A DNA stretch of 64,000 bases from positions 403,501 to 467,500 of the forward strand of contig JACEEZ010000391.1 of NCBI GenBank assembly GCA_016584305.1, given 5' to 3'. Below the pieces are notes generated by a model. It was not told the origin of the DNA. It did not search any database and saw nothing but the letters and a program-made list of their open reading frames with translations. Shown here piece after piece: positions 57,901 through 64,000 of this stretch. Within the stretch, counting starts at the first letter, position 1. Every line of letters begins with the position of its first letter. The position numbers and the translations under genes were made by a program. This DNA is from Chionoecetes opilio (taxonomy: Eukaryota > Arthropoda > Malacostraca > Decapoda > Majidae).

Positions 57901-58649
57901 ATTGGTAGTGGTAGTTTGTTCCACCCCCCCCCCCCTAGTGAGAGGTATTTTCCACTCATCATAGGAGGGCGCGTATAGGGATATGTATATATAATTGTAA
58001 TGGTAATGGGTAATAATTAAGTTAATTTAAGTAAATGATTAGTACTGGGATACGATAAATTAATATTTCCAGTGGTTAATAAGCATTGCACTTAAATGAT
58101 TAGCACCTTAATTTGGAGCGCGGTCATTGGCTGCCGCCCATTTAGATTCTAGGCCACCTGACATCATACACGTGTCATAGGTATTGGTAGCGGGGGTCTC
58201 GCCACTCTCGGAGAATCAGTACACCCAGACCCTCCGTGAAGATAACATCTCTTACTAATATATACGTGCTTGTATAAAGAAGAGGTTTTGTACATACGTT
58301 AATAATTGTACATATAGTTTAAAATCAAAGGACGTGTCTTAGCAACACAAGAGATAACAATTGCTGCGTCAAGTTACTGGTGTGATAACCACTTGACGCC
58401 AACCACGATTACGCCTCCGCCCACCGCCTCTGTCATACACGGGCAGCCCTGAACACGGGCGACCACATCGGATCACAAGACCATTGCAGTATTAATCAAA
58501 CCAATCAGCCGTTTTCAACCCACTATCCACCGATAAGTATCCTAGTTAGTTAATTGGCTGGGATGATGTGTCGGGAGATAGACATGGGTTTGATTGTTAG
58601 GTAAGAGAACCCTCAGATTAAATAAGTTTGTAGCATAAATTTCTACACT

Positions 58650-58667
58650 TGGTGCCCCGAGTAGAGG
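58650..58667 (+). promoter_or_regulatory. Primer-binding site of the BEL/Pao element
   Basis: TGGTGCCCCGAGTAGAGG lies two bases after the LTR. TGG pairs with a tRNA CCA end. The priming tRNA is not identified. Confidence 0.75.
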
Positions 58668-59012
58668 AATATTGATGTTCATGTGATTCAAGGTGGTCGT
58701 TATTTGTGAGGTAATTATGAGCCTATCACAACTGCTGGCTATGGGGCTGGAGGCGGGGTATTTAGCAGCGTCAAGAATGACTCAGCTGTTCAACTACCAT
58801 ATGCCAGGTAGATAGCATCAGAGGTTACGTAGACTAGTTAGTTGTAGTAGTTAGGTGGTGGTTGGAATTAAATACGCTTTGCTACGCGTCCTTGTCAGGC
58901 CGAGCAGGCTCTACCACCACTTAGATAGAATTAATTATCAACTAACAACTATATATATAGTAACGTAATCTTCCATTTAATATTTTATTTGACTGAGTTA
59001 ATTAACTAAATC

Positions 59013-59306
59013 ATGGCGAAGTTAGCTAAGCATTTATTATCAGCTAAGTTAGCAATCACACGAATTTATAATGTTTGAGGACGCAATTAAGGCAATTCCT
59101 ATTGATTATATTAATTTAAAGACAGGTCTACCATTGTTAAATGAGCAATGGGAAAAATATGAGACGGCTTACTACCTATATGAAGTTCAATTAAGACAAG
59201 CTGGGGATAAAGAAATGATTCAGTTATGTGTTATCAATTATGAACACGAATGTCAAAGATATCTCGATAAAGTAATTAAATATGAGGGATTACTGGAGTG
59301 TGCTCA
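59013..59306 (+). pseudogene. BEL/Pao gag, N-terminal part
   Basis: ATG at 59013 opens MAKLAKHLLSAKLAITRIYN. A one-base slip near 59070 moves to the frame FEDAIKAIPIDYINLKTGLP, then LLNEQWEKYETAYYLYEVQL and YLDKVIKYEGLLECA. This helical pattern (ITR.YN ... L...L..L...W..YE) is typical of BEL/Pao gag N-termini. The protein would form the capsid-like particle. LINE R6 interrupts it after ECA. Confidence 0.72.
59301..59306. repeat. Target-site duplication of LINE R6
   Basis: TGCTCA, repeated at 60915-60920. It restores the gag frame across the site (LLECA then HIPSTAIAS). Confidence 0.7.
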
Positions 59307-60914
59307 GTTGGACCTTCCAACTGAGCAGCTTCACACCACTGGGTTACAGGCAGTGGATGCCGATCCTCCCATTGACGAAAGCGCACCCTCTCTTGACGAA
59401 GTCAGAGAGGCTGTAGCAAAGTTGAGGGGTGGAAAGGCAGCTGGTGTTTGTAATATCAGTGCGGAGCTCCTCAAAGCTGGGGGTGAGGCCATGATCCACG
59501 GGTTGCATGCTGTCCTGACTGCCGTGTGGGAATCAGGTACCATTCCTCCTGACTGGAAAAGGGGGCTGGTCGTCCCTATCTGGAAAGGGAAAGGGGACCG
59601 TCAGGACTGCAACAATTACCGCGGTATTACACTGCTCAGCGTACCAGGCAAGGTGCTTGCCCATCTATTGCTGACACGGATTCGCAGCCATCTGTCTGAT
59701 GAAGCATCAGAGACCTCAGCAGTCTGGGTTCACGCCTGGTAAGTCAACAACGGACCGTATCCTAGCGCTTCGTGTCCTGGTGGAACGCCGACGTGAGTTT
59801 CGACAGGGGATGCTTGCAGCCTATGTTGATCTCAAGAAGGCGTTTGACTCAGTGCATCGTGAGTCACTCTGGGATCTTCTGCGACTTCGAGGGATTCCTG
59901 CAAGAACTATTGGTTTGATAACTGGTCTGTATTCTGGGACTGAGAGTGCTGTGAAGTGTGGGGCAGGTGTATCCGGCTTCTTTCCTGTGAATACAGGAGT
60001 GAGGCAAGGGTGCGTCCTTGCCCCATCACTTTTCAACGCTTGTATGGACTGGGTATTGGACAAGGTTGTAGATCAAAGTGATTGTGAAGCATCCGTTGGC
60101 AACACCAAGATCACTGATCTTGTTTTTGCCGATGATGCAGTAATCTTTGCTGAGTCGCTGGAGGTCCTGGTGATGGCTCTCGAGGCGCTGCACGAGGCAA
60201 AGCCTTTGGGACTTGAGGTCTCCTGGCTCAAGACCAAGGTCCAGGTGTTTGGAGACTTACTAGATGAAGCAGTACAGTCTGTTCATGCGTGTGGCGAGGA
60301 CATTGAGATCTTGGAAAGTTTTACATACCTTGGTAGCGCAGTCCATAATGACGGCGGGTCACGTCAAGAAGTCTTACGGCGGATTGGCATAGCTCACGGT
60401 GTTATGGACTCGCTCAGCGGGAGTATTTGGCGTTGTCGCGGATCTTCAAATCGCTTGTGATCCCTGTCTTACTCTATGGTTGTGAGACATGGACACTAAA
60501 TAGTGACTTGAAGAGACGAATCAATGCCTTTGGTAATAAGTGTCTTCGCAGAATCTTGGGGTATCGCTGGGATGATTACGTGTCAAATCAGCGATTGCAC
60601 CGTGAGACTGAATCGAGGCCTATTACCTGCATAGTCCGTCAGCGCCAACTTCGGCTATATGGGCATGTGGCACGCTACCCTGAAACCGATCCTTCCCATC
60701 GGGTTGTATCTGTAAGAGACAATCCGGCGTGGAGGAGGCCAAGGGGGCGCCCACAAGGCTCGTGGCTGGGGCAAGTTGATGTTTCTTGTCGAGAGCTGCT
60801 TGGTATGGGAAAGGAGTCTGCATGGGAACTCGCGCGTGGTGACCCTCGGGAGTGGCGTCGTAGGGTGGGCGAGGCGACGCGCCCCCCAGCGTATGCCCCC
60901 AATGATTGATTGAT
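59307..60914 (+). mobile_element. RTE-like LINE copy R6, 5'-truncated
   Basis: Starts near DLPTEQLHTTGLQAVDADPP and carries GKAAGVCNISAELL, NYRGITLLSV, AYVDLKKAFDSVHRESLW, LVFADDAVIFAESL and the C-terminus to RLYGHVARYPETDP. It has frameshifts near 59700 and 60440 and a short deletion near 60195. The tail is aatgattgattgatt. It closely matches R5, and both lack the endonuclease and start at similar points. Confidence 0.93.
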
Positions 60915-60920
60915 TGCTCA

Positions 60921-61310
60921 TATTCCATCAACAGCTATAGCTTCTTTAACCCAAAGTTTGCAAGGTATTAAGCCAGAACCCCCCCACAGGGAGATCACGA
61001 TTATTACGCCTGAGGGTAATCAGCTATATCAGCCACCCTCAGAGTTTAAAGATCCTTCGTTAGTGGGTATTTGTCCTGCGCCTGTTACGCAAATCAAACG
61101 GCCTGTAATTACGATTCAAACTTCTCAGCCTACCAGTAAACCACTTAGACCTACTCAAATAATAGATACAAACCCTATATCCAGGGCTACTAATAGTGAA
61201 GTACGAAGAATAAATTGTGTCTTATATGAGGGGGAACATCCGCCCTCCACATGTAATATCTATTCAGATTGTTACACGAGAGTTGAAAGGTTAATGCGCC
61301 TCGGTAATTG
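60921..61310 (+). pseudogene. BEL/Pao gag, C-terminal part with zinc-knuckle start
   Basis: Continues the gag frame after LINE R6: HIPSTAIASLTQSLQG, a Pro/Thr-rich linker, then CVLYEGEHPPSTCNIYSDC and RVERLMRLGNC. These are the first Cys/His positions of the BEL/Pao gag zinc knuckles. A one-base slip near 61310 moves the rest into the next frame. The nucleic-acid-binding role is known for the family. Confidence 0.7.
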
Positions 61311-63800
61311 CCTAAACCCTGTCTCCGTGGTAAACATGCTTCAAATGCATGCCCTATAAGCTTAAGAACTTGTAGGAAATGTAAACAATCTGTTCATAAC
61401 ATCGCTCTTTGTCCTAACAGTGATAATAACTCAGACCCTACAGTAGTTAAAATGGCAGTCACTAATAAGAGTAGTTCAGCAGCTGTTCCAACTGCCGATT
61501 TGAATGTGAGCCATAATGGTCATTCAGTCAATGTAAAGACGATGTTTGACAGTGGTGCACAAAGATCCTTCATAAGCAGGGAGATAGTTGAATTATTACA
61601 ACTACCCATAATTAATAAAGTGAAATTAGCCATATCAGGTTTTCTTGCCAATAAGGAGGCTCAAACCTTTGACATAGTTCAACCCCTAGTCCAATTGGGA
61701 AGATATAAATGTAGGGTAGCTGCTGTAGTAGTAAATAATATTGGTATCAGTTTAACTGTTAATGGACTAAAGGACACAGCTGAAATGCTGAGGGATAATG
61801 GTGTTAAACTAGTTAGCAATACCTTCAAAGACGTTGATGGTCCTTTCCAATTAATAATAGGAGCCGATTATTTTGGGCGTTACCTAAGGAAGGTCATCAA
61901 AATACATAACGTCTCAATGTTCACCAGTGCTGGTGGTAAGGTAATAATGGGACCCATCCCACATACCCATACAGCCGAACAGGAGAGTATTCCTAGTCAT
62001 GCACAACCCCTATTAATTACCAAAATTGGAACCACTTTCTTGCCCACACCAATAAGTGAGGTTTTAGAGGAAAGTGGCATTCCAGTTCATAATGAATATA
62101 TTGCCACTAATGAAAATCCTAATAATAATGTGTCGCGAGGAGATAATAACCTCAAATTGAATACAGGATTATGGTTTAAAGGCCCTACCTGGCTGAAAGA
62201 GTGTAATAATAATCCTAATATGGTTTCCACTCAGTCAGACATATCTGAAGATATATGGTTTAAAGGCCCTACCTGGCTGAAAGAGTGTAATAATAATCCT
62301 AATATGGTTTCCACTCAGTCAGACATATCTGAAGATATAATAAGGGAACCTGAATTGATCCCAGATCCTGTGATAGACATAGAAAGGTTTTCCTTATTGA
62401 GCAATATTCCCTGCAGGGTTAATACTCCCTGCAGGGTTAATACTCCCTGTAGGGTTAATACTCCCTGCAAGGTTGATACTCCCTGCAGGGTTAATACTCC
62501 CTGCAAGGTTGATACTCCCTGCAAGGTTAATACTCCCTGCAGGGTTGATACTCCCTGCAGGGTTGATACTCCCTGCAAGGTTGATACTCCCTGCAAGGTT
62601 AATACTCCCTGCAAGGTTAATACTCCCTGCAAGGTTAATACTCCCTGTAGGGTTAATACTCCCTGCAAGGTTGATACTCCCTGCAGGGTTAATACTCCCT
62701 GCAAGGTTGATACTCCCTGCAAGGTTAATACTCCCTGCAGGGTTGATACTCCCTGCAGGGTTGATACTCCCTGCAAGGTTGATACTCCCTGCAAGGTTAA
62801 TACTCCCTGCAGGGTTAATACTCCCTGCAAGGTTGATACTCCCTGCAAGGTTAATACTCCCTGCAAGGTTAATACTCCCTGCAAGGTTAATACTCCCTGC
62901 AAGGTTAATACTCCCTGCAGGGTTAATACTCCCTGCAAGGTTAATACTCCCTGCAAGGTTAATACTCCCTGCAGGGTTAATACTCCCTGCAAGGTTAATA
63001 CTCCCTGCAAGGTTAATACTCCCTGCAAGGTTAATACTCCCTGCAAGGTTAATACTCCCTGCAGGGTTAATACTCCCTGCAAGGTTGATACTCCCTGCAA
63101 GGTTAATACTCCCTGCAAGGTTAATACTCCCTGCAAGGTTAATATTCCCTGCAAGGTTAATAAAAGGGATAGCTCTGATCCTTTCAAGTTTTGTATCAGA
63201 ACAATACAGAAGCAGGTATTTCCTGAGGAATATCAGCTATTGGCTTCAGCCAGCCCCCATAGGAACAAATTGACCATAATAGGTCTGTTCCTTGATTATG
63301 AGGGTATTGGGTGTCGAGGTCGAAATTTTCAAGCTGATCTTCCAAATAAAACCTGCCATCCCATACTAATTCCCAAACGCCATTCTCTTACTAAATTGTT
63401 GGTGGAAGAATATCATAGGAACTCATTACATGGCGGAATGGCTACAATATTAGCCAATATCAGGTGTAATTTTTGGATAAATCATGGTAGACAGGCAGTC
63501 AAATATTACCTCAAATCTCTCATTAAATTTAATAGATCTGAGTGTAGACTAGTCTCCTATCTAGGTCCCCCTGAACTTCCCGCTGATAAAGAGATCCTAA
63601 AACCATTTGAGGTCAATGGTGATCACTATACTGGGGATACTATAACATTAGGAGATAACTCTCCCCCCGATCAAGTATATGTCAGCATATTCACTGGTAC
63701 CTCTATCAAGACTATTAATTTTAAAATAGCCAAAGACCACAGTGCCGAAACCACTATTGAAATGTTCCGGCGCTATGTGGCCTGGCGTGATGTCACATGA
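61308..63800 (+). CDS. BEL/Pao-derived polyprotein lacking reverse transcriptase, with 18-bp repeat domain
   Basis: An open frame of about 830 codons. In order: zinc-knuckle remainder (CLRGKHASNACPISLRTCRK, then IALCPN); an aspartic protease with active site FDSGAQRSFIS (Asp codon at 61548) and GADYFGRYL; a linker; two tandem copies of WFKGPTWLKECNNNPN, the motif that normally follows RNase H; 42 six-residue repeats (62403-63158); then an integrase N-terminal part (EEYHRNSLHGGMATILANIR, FWINHGRQ) and the start of its core (PFEVNGDHYTG, FRRYVAWRDVT) before TGA/stop at 63800. The reverse transcriptase and RNase H are absent. The two integrase cysteines of the H2C2 finger are not seen, and the core is cut after about its first third. 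It is non-autonomous but open; translation depends on the broken gag upstream. Confidence 0.82.
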   Translation: MPKPCLRGKHASNACPISLRTCRKCKQSVHNIALCPNSDNNSDPTVVKMAVTNKSSSAAVPTADLNVSHNGHSVNVKTMFDSGAQRSFISREIVELLQLPIINKVKLAISGFLANKEAQTFDIVQPLVQLGRYKCRVAAVVVNNIGISLTVNGLKDTAEMLRDNGVKLVSNTFKDVDGPFQLIIGADYFGRYLRKVIKIHNVSMFTSAGGKVIMGPIPHTHTAEQESIPSHAQPLLITKIGTTFLPTPISEVLEESGIPVHNEYIATNENPNNNVSRGDNNLKLNTGLWFKGPTWLKECNNNPNMVSTQSDISEDIWFKGPTWLKECNNNPNMVSTQSDISEDIIREPELIPDPVIDIERFSLLSNIPCRVNTPCRVNTPCRVNTPCKVDTPCRVNTPCKVDTPCKVNTPCRVDTPCRVDTPCKVDTPCKVNTPCKVNTPCKVNTPCRVNTPCKVDTPCRVNTPCKVDTPCKVNTPCRVDTPCRVDTPCKVDTPCKVNTPCRVNTPCKVDTPCKVNTPCKVNTPCKVNTPCKVNTPCRVNTPCKVNTPCKVNTPCRVNTPCKVNTPCKVNTPCKVNTPCKVNTPCRVNTPCKVDTPCKVNTPCKVNTPCKVNIPCKVNKRDSSDPFKFCIRTIQKQVFPEEYQLLASASPHRNKLTIIGLFLDYEGIGCRGRNFQADLPNKTCHPILIPKRHSLTKLLVEEYHRNSLHGGMATILANIRCNFWINHGRQAVKYYLKSLIKFNRSECRLVSYLGPPELPADKEILKPFEVNGDHYTGDTITLGDNSPPDQVYVSIFTGTSIKTINFKIAKDHSAETTIEMFRRYVAWRDVT
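62171..62338 (+). repeat. 84-bp tandem duplication in the polyprotein
   Basis: Two essentially identical 84-bp copies (62171-62254 and 62255-62338), each encoding WFKGPTWLKECNNNPNMVST and QSDISEDI. The frame is kept. Confidence 0.95.
62403..63158 (+). repeat. 18-bp coding minisatellite, 42 units
   Basis: Unit AATACTCCCTGCAAGGTT encodes NTPCKV, varying only Asn/Asp and Lys/Arg. The first and last units have ATT (Ile) in place of ACT (Thr). The unit length is a multiple of three and no frame has a stop, so overlapping frames on both strands stay open but are not genes. Every unit has one Cys. Confidence 0.97.
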
Positions 63801-63830
63801 AGCGGACCTTCAGTTTTCACCGGCCCCCAG

Positions 63831-64000
63831 TGTGGAAATTATCCACCAAACACCCTCTCATAATTGGTAGTGGTAGTTTGTCCCCCCCCCCCCCCCCCCC
63901 CAGTGAGAGGTATTTTCCACTCATCATAGGAGGGCGCGTATAGGGATATGTATATATAATTGTAATGGTAATGGGTAATAATTAAGTTAATTTAAGTAAA
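63831..64000 (+). mobile_element. BEL/Pao 3' LTR, cut by the window end
   Basis: Begins TGTGGAAATTATCCACCAAA and matches 55718-55751 plus 57901 onward. The C run is longer here than in the 5' LTR. The end lies outside the window, so the target duplication cannot be read. Confidence 0.9.

Larger units (their letters stand above)
55718..58647 (+). mobile_element. BEL/Pao-type retrotransposon 5' LTR, split by a foldback element
   Basis: LTR bases 55718-55751 (TGTGGAAATTATCCACCAAA and on) and 57901-58647 (to TTTCTACA) together match the 3' LTR start at 63831. The join point corresponds to CTCATAATTGGTAG in the 3' copy. A variable C run follows the join. The LTR has TG...CA ends. Confidence 0.88.

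Noticed and set aside
62403..63158. CRISPR-like array
   Set aside because: There are no unique spacers: units are directly abutting 18-mers inside a coding frame, in a eukaryotic genome.
62315..63273. Two further long open frames over the 18-bp array, plus and minus
   Set aside because: An 18-bp unit without stops keeps all frames open. Only the frame continuous with the protease and integrase parts has flanking protein similarity.

Overview
This window reads as animal nuclear DNA, most likely from an arthropod and probably a decapod crustacean. The signs are spliced genes with long introns, a degenerate TTAGG-type (CCTAA) telomere-like tract, several tRNA-derived SINE families, RTE-like and CR1-like LINEs, BEL/Pao, mariner, Tigger/pogo, hAT and TTAA elements, and long microsatellites. 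The species assignment is inference. No bacterial or organellar sequence was seen.

The only convincing host gene is serine hydroxymethyltransferase (SHMT) on the plus strand. Its last three coding exons are at 2358-2457, 4251-4406 and 14257-14495, with a polyadenylation signal at 14502. Earlier exons, including the PLP-lysine exon, are not in the window. The last SHMT intron (9.85 kb) is packed with mobile elements: an interrupted RTE LINE, a mariner copy, a Tigger derivative, a CAGTAAACC-ended element holding a SINE, and a near-complete RTE LINE with an 11-bp target-site duplication.

From 14.6 to 18.7 kb lies a CR1/L2-like LINE on the minus strand, split by a TTAA element. From 19.7 to 33.3 kb there is an RTE copy, a hAT remnant swallowed by a long CTC tract, SINEs, a second Tigger derivative, a solo LTR, and paired TIR elements. 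From 33297 to 38429 is a complete non-autonomous LTR retrotransposon with 1.67-kb LTRs. It carries a fragment of ribosomal protein L23. From 38.7 to 53.7 kb comes a chain of TTAA elements and a five-deep nest: Tigger-like element > TTAA element > hAT element > a TIR element with an unrecognised transposase-like gene > RTE LINE. Target-site duplications resolve four of the five levels. From 55.7 kb to the end is a BEL/Pao-type retrotransposon. Its 5' LTR is split by a 2.1-kb foldback element with a telomere-like core, its gag is split by an RTE LINE, and its reverse transcriptase region is missing. It carries 42 copies of an 18-bp coding repeat.

The elements do not form one pathway: the window is a layered record of transposition. 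The two LTRs of the 33-38 kb element differ almost only by one-base indels, so many apparent frameshifts elsewhere may be residual sequencing errors. The best candidate for something undescribed is the TIR element at 46917-51632.
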